From SZUA-430 sp044220975 (GTDB lineage: Bacteria; Pseudomonadota; Alphaproteobacteria; Micropepsales; Micropepsaceae), in NCBI GenBank assembly GCA_044220975.1, contig JBGAPZ010000022.1:1-64000 (forward strand): a stretch of DNA of 64,000 nt. Reading direction: 5' to 3'. The notes under the pieces are model-generated. The model was given only the letters and a program-made list of their open reading frames with translations. It had not been told where the DNA came from and made no database searches. The number at the start of each line of letters is the position of its first letter. Position 1 is the first letter of the stretch. The translations under genes were made by a program, and so were the position numbers. This document shows, piece by piece, positions 19,409 to 28,562 of this stretch.

Positions 19409-20278
19409 TTACTTCGCCGTGAAGCTTGCCGCTGGTCTTACCCACCATTGGGGGTGCGCTGCGGCAATCGTTTTGGCGGCGGCCTCGGCAGCAGTGGTTG
19501 TTTCGTAAAGGCCGAAGCAAGTGGCGCCGCTTCCCGACATGCGCGCGGTGAGGCAGTCTTGCGTCGCGGTCAGCGCGTTTTCAACATTCATCACAATAGG
19601 CGCGATTGTTTTCGCGGGGGCGGCGAGGTCGTTCGTTGTGCCGTCGAGATACATTGCGAGATCGCGCGCGGTCTTCAGGGTCCGACGCGGCGGCGCTTGG
19701 GCGCCGGAGCGCACGGTCAGTGCTTTGAACACCTGCGCTGTGGGCACCTCGACGCGCGGATTCACGAGCACGAGTGCGAACGGCGGCAAGTTGTCGACGG
19801 CTTCGAGCACCTCGCCGACGCCCGCGACAAGTGTCGGTGCCGCGCGCAGGCAGACTGGTATGTCGGCGCCCAATTGGAGCCCCAAGGCATCGAGATCGTC
19901 GATGGCGATCGGTAGTCCCCAATGGGCGGCGAGCATCAGCAACACGGCGGCGGCGTCGCTGGAGCCGCCGCCGATGCCGGATGCGACGGGCAAGTTCTTT
20001 TCGAGCGTCAACGCGACGGGTTTGGTCTTATGGCCGTGCTTGTCGGCCCAAGACTGCAACGCGCGGGTCGCCTTCATGACGAGGTTGTCGTCGGTGGGCC
20101 CAGTGTCGGGGAACGGACCCGTGACCTTCAGCGACAAGCGTTCGGCGGGTGCGAGCGCAAGGCGATCACCGATATCGGCGAAGGCAACCAAGCTCAAGAG
20201 ATTGTGGTAGCCGTCGGCGCGCTTGTCGCCGACGTGTAGGAACAGATTGACCTTCGCCGGTGCGAGGCGGCTCGTCAC
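19409..20278 (-). CDS. ispE: 4-diphosphocytidyl-2-C-methyl-D-erythritol kinase
   Basis: A 289-residue GHMP kinase of the non-mevalonate isoprenoid pathway, phosphorylating CDP-ME with ATP. It opens with LAPAKVNLFLHVGDKRADGYH, has the ATP-binding loop LPVASGIGGGSSDAAAVLLM near 93-112 and the third motif MSGSGATCFGLY near 245. The start is a GTG whose last bases overlap the TGA of the TPR gene upstream (GTGA), implying coupled translation. It ends directly against the convergent octaprenyl synthase gene. Confidence 0.95.
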   Translation of the reverse strand: MTSRLAPAKVNLFLHVGDKRADGYHNLLSLVAFADIGDRLALAPAERLSLKVTGPFPDTGPTDDNLVMKATRALQSWADKHGHKTKPVALTLEKNLPVASGIGGGSSDAAAVLLMLAAHWGLPIAIDDLDALGLQLGADIPVCLRAAPTLVAGVGEVLEAVDNLPPFALVLVNPRVEVPTAQVFKALTVRSGAQAPPRRTLKTARDLAMYLDGTTNDLAAPAKTIAPIVMNVENALTATQDCLTARMSGSGATCFGLYETTTAAEAAAKTIAAAHPQWWVRPAASFTAK

Positions 20279-22017
20279 TGGCCCGACGATTGCGGCGTGC
20301 CCGCTTGCGCCGGGACTTTCGGCAGGTCTTCGAGGCCAACTTCGATCTTGCGCTGGATCTTGGGTTGTTCGGCTTTTTCCGGCTTAAGCGTCAAGGCGTG
20401 CTGCCACTGGAAGCGCGCTTCAAGCTTGCGGCCGACGCGCCAGTAAGCGTCGCCCAGGTGATCGTTGACGGTCGGTTCGCCGGGCTCAAGCAAGATCGCT
20501 TGTTCCAGATATTTGATCGCCGTTTTGTAATCGCCAAGCCGATAGTGCGCCCAACCCAGACTGTCGATGACAAAGCCGTCTTCGGGCCGAAGGTCGACCG
20601 CGCGTTTCAACATCGCCAATGCTTCGGTTTTGTTTACGCCCTGCTCGACCCAGCTGTACGCCAGGTAATTCATCACCAGCGGCTGTTCGGGCTTCAGCTT
20701 CAGCGCTTGTTTCAAATCCCGCTCGGCGTCGGCCCAGCGCTCGGACCGCTCGTAAGAAATGCCACGCGTGTAAAACAGCGCCCAGTTGCGTTCTTGCGGT
20801 GTGCCGATGAGCGCGATCGCCCTCGAATAGGCTTCAGCGGCTTCGGCATATTTTTCCTGACCGCGCAGCACGTCGCCGATGGAGCCGTGGATCTCCGCAT
20901 CTTCGGGTCCTCCGGTCAGCGTTGCCGTCAATATCTTCAACGCTTCTTCCGGACGCTTTTGACGCTGCAGGTTTTGCGCAATCTGCTCGCGCGCGTTGAT
21001 GTACAGCGGTGACGTCGGTTCGACGCGGCCATAGACTTCGATTGCGTCGTCGTAGCGATCGGCAGTCTCCAACCGGTCAGCAAGCAGCGACAGCGACAGA
21101 TCGTGGTGCGGCTCGAGCGCCAGTCCGAGCTGCAGGTAGAAGACGGGGATCTCGACGGCATGCTCATCGCTCAAGCTCGCGGCGAGCCCGTAGAGCGTTT
21201 CAGCCAACCCCAACTTCGCGCCGGTGATCACACGGTCGGGCACCTGGCCCGCATCGAGCTTCGCCAGCGCGCGCTTGATGACGGGATTGGTCGGCGCCTT
21301 TTTCAGGAACTCGCGATAGATGCCCTTTGCCTTTTCCATCTGACCGTTGCGTGCGAGGTGGACGGTGTAGGCTTGCAGGATGCGTAGGGATTCGCCGTCG
21401 GATAGGCGGTTCGCTTCCTCGAAATGAGCGAGCGCGTCTTTGGCGTTGCCGGACAGGTCTTCGATGACGGCCTGATGGTAGAGCGCGAACGCGCGCACGC
21501 TGCCCAACTCCACGAGCTTGCCGATGACCGCGACCGCTTCCGAGGATTTGCCTTCCGAGAAGAGGGAGTAAGCAAGGCCGAGGCGCGCCGCGATTTCCGC
21601 CGCTGCGTTGCCCGAGACCTTTTCGAATTCCTCGCGCGCCTTGGCGTAGCCGCCGTCGCGCATGGCGCGGACGCCAATCACGAGGCGGGCGATGCGTGCC
21701 GAGGGTGTGCCTTTGATGAGTTCTTCGGCGTGGTCGGCGGCTGCGTCGAGGTTACCCTGCGCGACATCGCTCATCACGGCGCGCTCAAGCAGTTCGGCGT
21801 TGTCTGGGTCGAACTTTAGCGCTTTGTCGAAATAGTGGGCTGCGGCGCCTGCGTCGCGCTCGCTCGCGGCGTAGCGGCCGGCGAGGTAGCTGCCATAGCG
21901 GTTGTCGGGGGCTGGTGCCGCCTCGCGTTGATCAATCGAGGAACACTGCGTCAGCCCAACGACAAGCCCGGCCGCCAATGCCGCCGCGATCGAGCCGCCT
22001 TTGATAAGCGATGTCAT
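20275..22017 (-). CDS. TPR-repeat lipoprotein
   Basis: The ATG at 22017 gives MTSLIKGGSIAAALAAGLVV followed by GLTQC, a lipobox near residue 25, so the protein is probably a membrane-anchored lipoprotein facing the periplasm. The rest of its roughly 580 residues is a run of tetratricopeptide units, for example AGRYAASERDAGAAAHYFDK, IHGSIGDVLRGQEKYAEAAE and SLGWAHYRLGDYKTAIKYLE. Such proteins act as scaffolds in envelope assembly. It is co-transcribed with ispE in alphaproteobacteria without a proven link. Confidence 0.88.
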   Translation of the reverse strand: MTSLIKGGSIAAALAAGLVVGLTQCSSIDQREAAPAPDNRYGSYLAGRYAASERDAGAAAHYFDKALKFDPDNAELLERAVMSDVAQGNLDAAADHAEELIKGTPSARIARLVIGVRAMRDGGYAKAREEFEKVSGNAAAEIAARLGLAYSLFSEGKSSEAVAVIGKLVELGSVRAFALYHQAVIEDLSGNAKDALAHFEEANRLSDGESLRILQAYTVHLARNGQMEKAKGIYREFLKKAPTNPVIKRALAKLDAGQVPDRVITGAKLGLAETLYGLAASLSDEHAVEIPVFYLQLGLALEPHHDLSLSLLADRLETADRYDDAIEVYGRVEPTSPLYINAREQIAQNLQRQKRPEEALKILTATLTGGPEDAEIHGSIGDVLRGQEKYAEAAEAYSRAIALIGTPQERNWALFYTRGISYERSERWADAERDLKQALKLKPEQPLVMNYLAYSWVEQGVNKTEALAMLKRAVDLRPEDGFVIDSLGWAHYRLGDYKTAIKYLEQAILLEPGEPTVNDHLGDAYWRVGRKLEARFQWQHALTLKPEKAEQPKIQRKIEVGLEDLPKVPAQAGTPQSSGQ

Positions 22018-22035
22018 ACGCACAACGTGTCCCAC

Positions 22036-23700
22036 TTACATATTCGGATAGTTCGGGCCGCCCCCACCTTCCGGTGTAACCCAGTTTATGTTCTGGGCGG
22101 GGTCTTTGATATCGCAAGTTTTGCAGTGCACGCAGTTCTGCGCGTTGATGACAAAGCGCGGATTTCCGCCAGAAGTGTCCCTTACCACCTCATACACACC
22201 CGCTGGACAGTAGCGCTGGGCGGGTTCGTCGTATTCGGGGAGATTCCTGGCGATGGGAATCGACGGGTCTTTCAGCTGCAGATGAACCGGTTGGTCTTCT
22301 TCGTGGTTCGTGTTCGACAAGAACACCGACGAGAGCTTGTCGAAGCTCACGACGCCATCGGGTTTGGGATAGGCGATCGGCTTGTGGTTGCGCGCAGGTT
22401 CGAGCGAGGCCGCATCGGTCTTGCCGTGCTTCAGCGTGAAGGGGCTCGTGCCGAAGATTTGATTCAACCACATGTCGATGCCGCCGAACCCGACGCCAAG
22501 TATGGTGCCGAAGCGGCTCCAGAGCGGCTTTACGTTGCGGACGCGTTTCAGATCTTTGTGGACGTGACTATGTTCGTAAGAGTCGGTGTAGGCGGTGAGT
22601 TCGTCGTGCGCACGGCCTGCGGTAAGCGCTTCGAAAGCGGCTTCGGCGGCCATCATGCCGGACTTCATCGCGTTATGGCTGCCCTTGATGCGGGGCACGT
22701 TCACAAAGCCCGCCGAACAGCCGACCAAGGCGCCGCCCGGGAACGTCAGCTTCGGCACCGATTGGAAACCGCCTTCGGTGATGGCACGGGCGCCGTAGCC
22801 GATGCGCTTGCCGCCTTCGAAGTAAGGGCGGATCGCGGGGTGCGTCTTGAAGCGTTGGAACTCGTCGAACGGCGAGAGGTAGGGGTTCTTGTAGTTCAAG
22901 TGGACGACGAAGCCGACCGACACCAAATCTTCGCCCCAGTGATACATGAACGAGCCGCCGCCGGTGCTGTTCGACAACGGCCAGCCCATCGTGTGTACGA
23001 CGAGGCCGCGCCTGTGTTTGTCTTTGGGCAGTTGCCACAATTCTTTGATGCCGATGCCGAATTTTTGCGGCTCCCTGCCCTCTTCCAGCTTGAAGCGAGA
23101 TAGCAGTTGCTTCGCAAGCGAGCCACGGACGCCTTCAGCAATCAGCGTGTATTTGCCGTGCAGTTCCATTCCGCGGGTGAAGCTCGGCTTCTCCTTGCCG
23201 TCGCGACCGACACCCATGTCTCCCGTGGCGACACCTTTCACGGCGCCTTTTTCGTCGTAGAGCACTTCGGCGGCCGCGAAGCCCGGGTAGATTTCGACGC
23301 CCAAGTCTTCGGCTTGCTTGCCGAGCCAGCGGCAGATGTTGCCGAGGCTCGCGATGTAGTTTCCGTGGTTCCACATCAAAGGCGGCATCAGAAAATTCGG
23401 GACGCGTATCGAACCCGATGGGCCTAGGTAAAGGAACCGATCGTCGGTGACGGGCGTGTCGAGCGGCGCACCCTTTTCTTTCCAGTCGGGGATAAGTTCG
23501 TTGATCGCAATCGGATCGATGACTGCACCCGAGAGAATGTGCGCACCGACCTCTGAACCTTTTTCGAGAACGCAGACCGAAATTTCTTTGCCTGCCTCGG
23601 CAGCGCGCTGTTTCAGGCGGATCGCAGCGGAGAGACCAGCGGGTCCCGCGCCGACAATTACAACGTCGTATTCCATGGCTTCGCGCGGCGCCGAACTCAT
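22036..23700 (-). CDS. Electron transfer flavoprotein-ubiquinone oxidoreductase
   Basis: From the ATG at 23700 (MSSAPREAMEYDVVIVGAGP) this is a 554-residue ETF-QO; the longer open frame adds unrelated sequence. The N-terminus binds FAD (VVIVGAGPAGLSAAI), the middle includes GAVIDPIAINELIPDW and FPGGALVGCSAGFVNVPRIK, and the C-terminus has the 4Fe-4S binding region NAQNCVHCKTCDIKDPAQNI followed by NWVTPEGGGGPNYP. It moves electrons from ETF, reduced by acyl-CoA and amino-acid dehydrogenases, to ubiquinone at the inner membrane. It is divergent from the UDG gene, an arrangement frequent in alphaproteobacteria. Confidence 0.96.
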   Translation of the reverse strand: MSSAPREAMEYDVVIVGAGPAGLSAAIRLKQRAAEAGKEISVCVLEKGSEVGAHILSGAVIDPIAINELIPDWKEKGAPLDTPVTDDRFLYLGPSGSIRVPNFLMPPLMWNHGNYIASLGNICRWLGKQAEDLGVEIYPGFAAAEVLYDEKGAVKGVATGDMGVGRDGKEKPSFTRGMELHGKYTLIAEGVRGSLAKQLLSRFKLEEGREPQKFGIGIKELWQLPKDKHRRGLVVHTMGWPLSNSTGGGSFMYHWGEDLVSVGFVVHLNYKNPYLSPFDEFQRFKTHPAIRPYFEGGKRIGYGARAITEGGFQSVPKLTFPGGALVGCSAGFVNVPRIKGSHNAMKSGMMAAEAAFEALTAGRAHDELTAYTDSYEHSHVHKDLKRVRNVKPLWSRFGTILGVGFGGIDMWLNQIFGTSPFTLKHGKTDAASLEPARNHKPIAYPKPDGVVSFDKLSSVFLSNTNHEEDQPVHLQLKDPSIPIARNLPEYDEPAQRYCPAGVYEVVRDTSGGNPRFVINAQNCVHCKTCDIKDPAQNINWVTPEGGGGPNYPNM

Positions 23701-23781
23701 GATGTCGCTCTTGTCCCTCAAATGCAGTATCAGGGGGCAAGTTAGGGGCCCGCATGGGCCACGGTCAACGCAGGTAGCACA

Positions 23782-24627
23782 TTGAATCAGACGGTAGATC
23801 CGACGGAAGCGCGTGCGCTGCTCAAGTGGCTGGTTGACGCCGGGGCAGACGAGGCGTTGGCGGAAGCGCCCATCGACCGCTTTGCCGTTACGGCGGTACC
23901 GGAACCTGTTCGGTCGCAAGGCGTCGCCGCTGCACAGCGTGTGCGAACGAATGAGCCCCTGCCGCAGCGCACACCGGAACCGTTGCCGCAGCGTGCACCA
24001 GCGTCATTTGCGGTGACACCGGCTGCGGCCGGCGGCGCGCGCGAGATTGCCGCGCGGTGCAAGACGCTCGACGAGTTGAAGGCCGCCGTCGAATCGTTTG
24101 AAGGCTGCGCCCTCAGGGTTACGGCGAAGACCACTGTGTTTGCGGACGGTCATCCCGATGCTTCCGTCATGCTGATCGGCGAAGCGCCGGGGCGCGACGA
24201 AGACTTGCAAGGCGTGCCCTTCGTCGGGCGCAGCGGACAGTTGCTCGATCGCATGCTGAATTCGATCGGACTCGATCGATCATCGAGCGCGTACATCACC
24301 AATGTCCTCTTCTGGCGGCCACCTGGTAACCGTCCGCCCACTCCCGAAGAGGCTGCGATCTGCGCACCCTTTTTGCTACGTCACATTGAACTGAAACAAC
24401 CCAAGGTTTTGTTGTTGCTCGGCGGCACGCCGGTGAAACACGTACTGAACGTCGAGGAAGGCATTACGAAAATTCGGGGACGGTGGGGAAGCGTTGTTGT
24501 GAACGGCGTTGAAATCCCTGCACTTCCGACGTTTCACCCGGCTTATTTGTTGCGTCAGCCGGGTGCAAAGCGGCAGGCGTGGCAAGATTTGCTGAGCTTG
24601 AAGCGGAAGCTGCGCGAGCTTGTTTGA
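23782..24627 (+). CDS. Uracil-DNA glycosylase, family 4-like
   Basis: A 281-residue protein starting at a TTG (23782). The UDG core has VMLIGEAPGRDEDLQGVPFV followed by GRSGQLLDRMLNSIG (motif A), ITNVLFWRPPGNRPPTPEEA, LLLLGGTPVKHVLN and FHPAYLLRQPG (motif B). It removes uracil from DNA to start base-excision repair. In thermophilic family 4 enzymes four cysteines bind a 4Fe-4S cluster; here the first position of the N-terminal pair is Phe (VESFEGCALR) and the one in the PPGNR loop is Trp, so the cluster is probably absent. A low-complexity N-terminal extension of about 90 residues precedes the core. Confidence 0.87.
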   Translation: MNQTVDPTEARALLKWLVDAGADEALAEAPIDRFAVTAVPEPVRSQGVAAAQRVRTNEPLPQRTPEPLPQRAPASFAVTPAAAGGAREIAARCKTLDELKAAVESFEGCALRVTAKTTVFADGHPDASVMLIGEAPGRDEDLQGVPFVGRSGQLLDRMLNSIGLDRSSSAYITNVLFWRPPGNRPPTPEEAAICAPFLLRHIELKQPKVLLLLGGTPVKHVLNVEEGITKIRGRWGSVVVNGVEIPALPTFHPAYLLRQPGAKRQAWQDLLSLKRKLRELV

Positions 24628-24682
24628 AACGCGGCTCGCCCGTAAGAGTCGACTATTACTTTCATCGGTACCGGAGTTCGGC

Positions 24683-26407
24683 ATGATCGCTCGCGTATTG
24701 CGCGTCTTTGTCATTGCCACCTCATGCGCGATTGCGTTGTCGTCGGATGCAAGCTTTGCAGCGCCGAGTTCGTTCGTGCGCGTGCTGGGCGACGACGACG
24801 TCGCTACGTACAAGCAGCTCTTCAAGGCGGCTGAAGCGGGCGACCGGGCGCAGATCGCGGCGCTTTCGGCGCAAATAAAGAACAAGTCGCTGATGGGCCA
24901 CGTCGCGGCGAAGAATTACTTGAGCCCGCAGACGGTCGCGCCTTTCGACGATCTAAAAGCCTGGCTCAAGAAGTACGACGACTATCCTGAAGCGTCGCGC
25001 ATCTATGCGCTCGCCGTGCGCAAGGACGCGAAGCGGGCGGGCGAGTTGGAAGATCCGGATCGCAGGATCATTCGCGGTAACCTCGACGAATCCGATACGC
25101 CGACCGAATACACGAGCCCAGCAGCGGAAGCGGCGGCGAAGAAACTCAAAAGCATGATTGCTGGCGGCAAGGTGGCCGCGGCGACTGCCTACATCGAGAG
25201 CGCCGAGTTGCGCGGCAGTCTCTCGCGCGCTGACCTGGGCCGGCTCACGCATCAAGTTGCGGCGGGACAGTACTATCTCGGCGATTCGACGACGGCACTG
25301 GCTCTGGCGGACAAGGTTTCCGAGCAGGTGCGTTCGGAGGTGCCGGATGCCGATTGGGTCGCGGGTATCGCGGCATTCCGGCTGCAGAAATATGACGTGG
25401 CGGCGCGGCACTTTGCGGCGCTGGCGGAAAACGAGAAATCGTCTTCCTGGATGAAGTCGGCGGCCGGGGTTTGGGCGGCGCGGTCGTTCCTGATTGCGAA
25501 GCAGCCGGAGCGCGTTTCGCACATGCTCGAAATCGCAGCCGACAAGCCGCGGACATTTTACGGGTTGATAGCGTTGCGCCTGCTCGGTCGCGAGGCGCCG
25601 TTTACGTGGAACGAACCGAAGCTTGAGAAGGCCGGGTTCGAGCGGATGATGCGCGTCACCGGCATCGCACGCAGTGTCGCGCTTTATCAGTGCGGCGAGA
25701 TGGAAGCGTCCGAGGGATCGATGGCGCGCAGCCACGGGCGGCTCAATCCGGAACTTGATCGGCCCTTCATCGCACTCGCCCATGAAATGGGCTTTGCGCA
25801 CGTGCAGCTACTCGCGGCTGGCGCGGCACGCTCGGCCGACCTGAAATCTGCTGCTTATCCATTGATGCGGGTCAAGCCCAGCGATGGGTGGCAAGTTGAT
25901 CCCGCGATCGTGCACGCGATCGTACGCCAGGAAAGCAAGTTCGAGATGCGGGTGACGAGTTCGTCGGACGCGCGCGGGCTGATGCAGCTGATGCCGTCAA
26001 CGGCGGCGGGCACTATGAAGGACACGACGCTCGACAATCCGGGCGCGAAGGCGAAATTGTTCGACCCGGCATTCAATTTGAGCATCGGCCAGCGCTACGT
26101 GAAGAAGATGGTGGAGTTCGGACAACCGGACGGCAACCTGTTTCATCTCGTTGTCGCCTATAACGGCGGGCCGGGCAATTTGCAGAAGTGGTTGAAAGAG
26201 GTCGAGTACCGGGGTGATCCGTTGCTCTTTATCGAGAGCATTCCGTCGCGCGAGACGCGCGGCTATGTGGAACGGGTGGTTGCGAACTATTGGATCTATC
26301 AAGACCGGCTTGGCGAACCCAAAACGACGCTTGACCAAGTCGCGCGCGGCGAGTGGCCGGTGATGACGCCGTTCGACCGCCTGCACGTCGCATCGTTGAG
26401 CTACTGA
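24683..26407 (+). CDS. Soluble lytic murein transglycosylase
   Basis: The ATG at 24683, preceded by GGAG, starts a signal peptide (RVLRVFVIATSCAIALSSDA). The 574-residue precursor has a long superhelical alpha domain of Slt70 type (VAAGQYYLGDSTTALALADK and similar) and a C-terminal goose-lysozyme-like catalytic domain: VHAIVRQESKFEMRVTSSSD with the catalytic glutamate, ARGLMQLMPSTA, LSIGQRYVKKMVEF and VVAYNGGPGNLQKWL. It cleaves peptidoglycan in the periplasm, forming 1,6-anhydro-MurNAc ends. Its stop overlaps the moaB start (TGATG). Confidence 0.94.
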   Translation: MIARVLRVFVIATSCAIALSSDASFAAPSSFVRVLGDDDVATYKQLFKAAEAGDRAQIAALSAQIKNKSLMGHVAAKNYLSPQTVAPFDDLKAWLKKYDDYPEASRIYALAVRKDAKRAGELEDPDRRIIRGNLDESDTPTEYTSPAAEAAAKKLKSMIAGGKVAAATAYIESAELRGSLSRADLGRLTHQVAAGQYYLGDSTTALALADKVSEQVRSEVPDADWVAGIAAFRLQKYDVAARHFAALAENEKSSSWMKSAAGVWAARSFLIAKQPERVSHMLEIAADKPRTFYGLIALRLLGREAPFTWNEPKLEKAGFERMMRVTGIARSVALYQCGEMEASEGSMARSHGRLNPELDRPFIALAHEMGFAHVQLLAAGAARSADLKSAAYPLMRVKPSDGWQVDPAIVHAIVRQESKFEMRVTSSSDARGLMQLMPSTAAGTMKDTTLDNPGAKAKLFDPAFNLSIGQRYVKKMVEFGQPDGNLFHLVVAYNGGPGNLQKWLKEVEYRGDPLLFIESIPSRETRGYVERVVANYWIYQDRLGEPKTTLDQVARGEWPVMTPFDRLHVASLSY

Positions 26408-26967
26408 TGTCTGGGAGCCGCATCGACGAGACAAAGGCGTTCCTTCCGGTGCGCATCGCCGTGCTTACCGTTTCGGATACGCGCACGCGTGAGAACGACA
26501 CCTCCGGCGACACGCTGGTCGAACGGCTTACCGGCGCAGGCCATGTGCTCGCCGAGCGCGCGCTACTGCGGGACGATGCGGTGGCGATCCGCAATCAGGT
26601 AACGAAGTGGATTGTCTCGGGCGAGGTGGACGTCATCATCACCACCGGCGGCACGGGCCTGACCGGGCGCGATGTCACTGTCGAGGCGATACGGCCATTG
26701 TTCGAAAAGGAGATCGATGGGTTCTCCGCACTCTTCCATCAGTTGTCGTACGAGAAGGTCGGCACGTCCACGATCCAGAGCCGCGCTTGCGCTGGGCTTG
26801 CGCGCGGCACGCTCATCTTCGCGCTGCCCGGTTCCACCGGCGCGGTGAAGGATGGATGGGACGGTATCTTGAAGGGGCAACTCGACGCGCGCCACAAACC
26901 CTGCAACTTCGTCGACCTGATGCCGCGGTTCGAGGAGCATTTGGCTGCGGACACGCGCAAGAAGTAG
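26407..26967 (+). CDS. moaB: Molybdenum cofactor biosynthesis protein B
   Basis: The ATG overlaps the slt stop (TGATG), so translation is coupled. The 186-residue protein has the MoaB/Mog fold: VRIAVLTVSDTRTRENDTSG, DVIITTGGTGLTGRDVTVEA and FALPGSTGAVKDGWDGIL, all ligands of the molybdopterin-binding site. Such proteins adenylate molybdopterin before metal insertion. No other Mo-cofactor gene is nearby; the pairing with slt is positional only. Confidence 0.93.
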   Translation: MSGSRIDETKAFLPVRIAVLTVSDTRTRENDTSGDTLVERLTGAGHVLAERALLRDDAVAIRNQVTKWIVSGEVDVIITTGGTGLTGRDVTVEAIRPLFEKEIDGFSALFHQLSYEKVGTSTIQSRACAGLARGTLIFALPGSTGAVKDGWDGILKGQLDARHKPCNFVDLMPRFEEHLAADTRKK

Positions 26968-26977
26968 GTGAGAGAGA

Positions 26978-27394
26978 ATGCCTGAGTTCGAACTCGGTCC
27001 TTTGCCACTCGCACTAATAGCCTCCATTCTCGGCAGCACGATTCTCGTTTGGCATCGGCACGGCGGGCCACAATGGACGCTCGCAGTCGGCGGCTTCTTA
27101 TTCATCCTCGGGCGGCTCATGATTGCCGCCATCTGTGCGTTCTTACTTTTCGTGATCATCGAGTCTCTGTACCGAGCGGACAGCGAACGCCAACTGATCG
27201 AGACCGCCTTCGCAATTTTGATTTCTTGCTTCGGCGCTTGGTCGGTAGTCGCGCTTGTCCGCGTTGTACGTCGCGACGCATTTGGCGCGGCGCAGGAAGA
27301 GGCGGCGAGGGTCGCTACGCCGACCGCCACTCGTAGAGCACGTCCGGTTCGCCGGCTTCGTTGGCGGAGCCGTCGCCGAATTCGATGGGTTTGA
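26978..27394 (+). CDS. Small inner-membrane protein of unknown function
   Basis: A 138-residue frame, 10 bases after moaB, with three predicted membrane helices: LPLALIASILGSTILVW, LAVGGFLFILGRLMIAAICA with FLLFVIIES, and FAILISCFGAWSVVALV. The last 25 residues are very Arg-rich and are read across the tail of the convergent GNAT gene (80-base overlap), so the natural stop may have been earlier and lost through an indel. No family recognised. The three helices argue that at least residues 1-105 are real. Confidence 0.6.
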   Translation: MPEFELGPLPLALIASILGSTILVWHRHGGPQWTLAVGGFLFILGRLMIAAICAFLLFVIIESLYRADSERQLIETAFAILISCFGAWSVVALVRVVRRDAFGAAQEEAARVATPTATRRARPVRRLRWRSRRRIRWV

Positions 27395-27773
27395 AGCCGT
27401 GGTGTTCGTAGAACGCGCGGGCTCGCGCGTTCACTGCGAATGCATAGAGCGTAATTTTTTTCGGGCTCAGTTCTTTGGCTTTGTTCAGGAGCATCGTTCC
27501 GATGCCGCGGCGGTAGTGGCCGGGCATTAGGTAAAGGTGGTCGATGTGCTGAGCCACGAGCGCCATCATTCCAACGATGCGGCTAGCATCGAGCGCCACC
27601 CACATCTCGCTCAACGGGAACACCTGGTTCGCGATGAAGCCGCGGGTCTCTTGCGGCGTGTGCAGAGCCGCAAGAAATGGCAGCGCGTCGGTCTGCGACG
27701 CGATGAAAACTTCAGCCACCTCGGCGACGTCGCCCGCCGCAGCTTTGCGGATTTCAATAGCCATTAGCGCCAT
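27315..27773 (-). CDS. GNAT family N-acetyltransferase
   Basis: From the ATG at 27773 (MALMAIEIRKAAAGDVAEVA) this is a 152-residue single GNAT domain; another ATG at 27764 is possible. The acetyl-CoA binding region is HIDHLYLMPGHYRRGIGTML, with the R/Q-x-x-G-x-G/A motif as RRGIG, and NARARAFYEHHGFKPIEFGD forms the closing motif. The substrate is unknown. The upstream part of the open frame (27774-28070) is unrelated and overlaps the divergent membrane protein. Confidence 0.88.
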   Translation of the reverse strand: MALMAIEIRKAAAGDVAEVAEVFIASQTDALPFLAALHTPQETRGFIANQVFPLSEMWVALDASRIVGMMALVAQHIDHLYLMPGHYRRGIGTMLLNKAKELSPKKITLYAFAVNARARAFYEHHGFKPIEFGDGSANEAGEPDVLYEWRSA

Positions 27774-27882
27774 CTTCCACGGGCGCGGCATGTTTGCCCA
27801 GCGGCAAGGCGCCACCTCACCGAAATTTTCATGGGTCCCGATATTCAGGGTTCGGCGGCGCTCCCTTCTGGTGGAGAACAAG

Positions 27883-28365
27883 ATGCGCGAATTCTTGCGC
27901 GGCTGCCTCGTTTGGCTTTTCGCATACCCTCTAAGCGTTGTTGTGGCGACCTCGGTGCTGACGGCACCGGTTTGGGTCCTGTCGCAGTTCCCCTTCGATG
28001 AAGGCATCAGAATGGTGCTGAACGCGGCGCCTGTGGTCGGCTTTTTCGCTTTGCTTCCCGCCCTCCTCACCCCGTCGTCGCCTCATGTCTGGCCATATGT
28101 AACCGCCGGTGCGCGGACCGGCGCCTGGTGCGGATTGCTGGCGATGGGCATGTTCATCATCGTCTTCGTGGCCGTGATCGTCCGCGAAGCGATCCAGGTG
28201 CTGACGCTTGGACACACTTCGCCCGAAACGCCGGGGGTTCTGCTTGCAACAGCAGGCTGGATCGGTGGCGCTATTGCCGCGTCGGCCGTGGCGGGGGCAA
28301 CGGGCGGGTTCGTGTTCGGGCTTGTGGCCGCGGGGCCTCTCCAAAGCGAGGCACTGGCGTCCTAA
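27883..28365 (+). CDS. Small polytopic membrane protein of unknown function
   Basis: An ATG at 27883 with TGGAG eight bases upstream begins a 160-residue protein (MREFLRGCLVWLFAYPLSVV). About four membrane helices are visible, including LNAAPVVGFFALLPALLTP, GLLAMGMFIIVFVAVIV and a Gly/Ala-rich pair TAGWIGGAIAASAVAGATGG and FVFGLVAAG. No family recognised. It is divergent from the GNAT gene and ends before a strong terminator at 28483. Confidence 0.7.
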   Translation: MREFLRGCLVWLFAYPLSVVVATSVLTAPVWVLSQFPFDEGIRMVLNAAPVVGFFALLPALLTPSSPHVWPYVTAGARTGAWCGLLAMGMFIIVFVAVIVREAIQVLTLGHTSPETPGVLLATAGWIGGAIAASAVAGATGGFVFGLVAAGPLQSEALAS

Positions 28366-28482
28366 AGCTGAGTTTGATATGAGGCGCGCCCATGACGATG
28401 GCTCAACGCGCTTCGAACCGACGCCGCACTCTCTCTTTCGAGGGCGGGTAGCAGCACGTTCATTGTGACGTTGTGAGTGTTC

Positions 28483-28514
28483 AACCCCGCCGGTGTTCCG
28501 CGCGGGGTTTTTTG
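28483..28514 (+). terminator. Rho-independent terminator
   Basis: AACCCCGC (28483-28490) pairs with GCGGGGTT (28502-28509) around CGGTGTTCCGC, followed by a run of six T. It lies between the membrane protein gene and the next GNAT gene, ending the former transcript. Confidence 0.8.
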
Positions 28515-28562
28515 TTGTCATCGTTCCCCTCGGTTCACCGGCACCTTTATGAGTTAGTGCCC

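Noticed and set aside
21835..23103. 422-codon open frame on the plus strand
   Set aside because: Lies opposite the TPR gene and ETF-QO, both of which have strong domain evidence.
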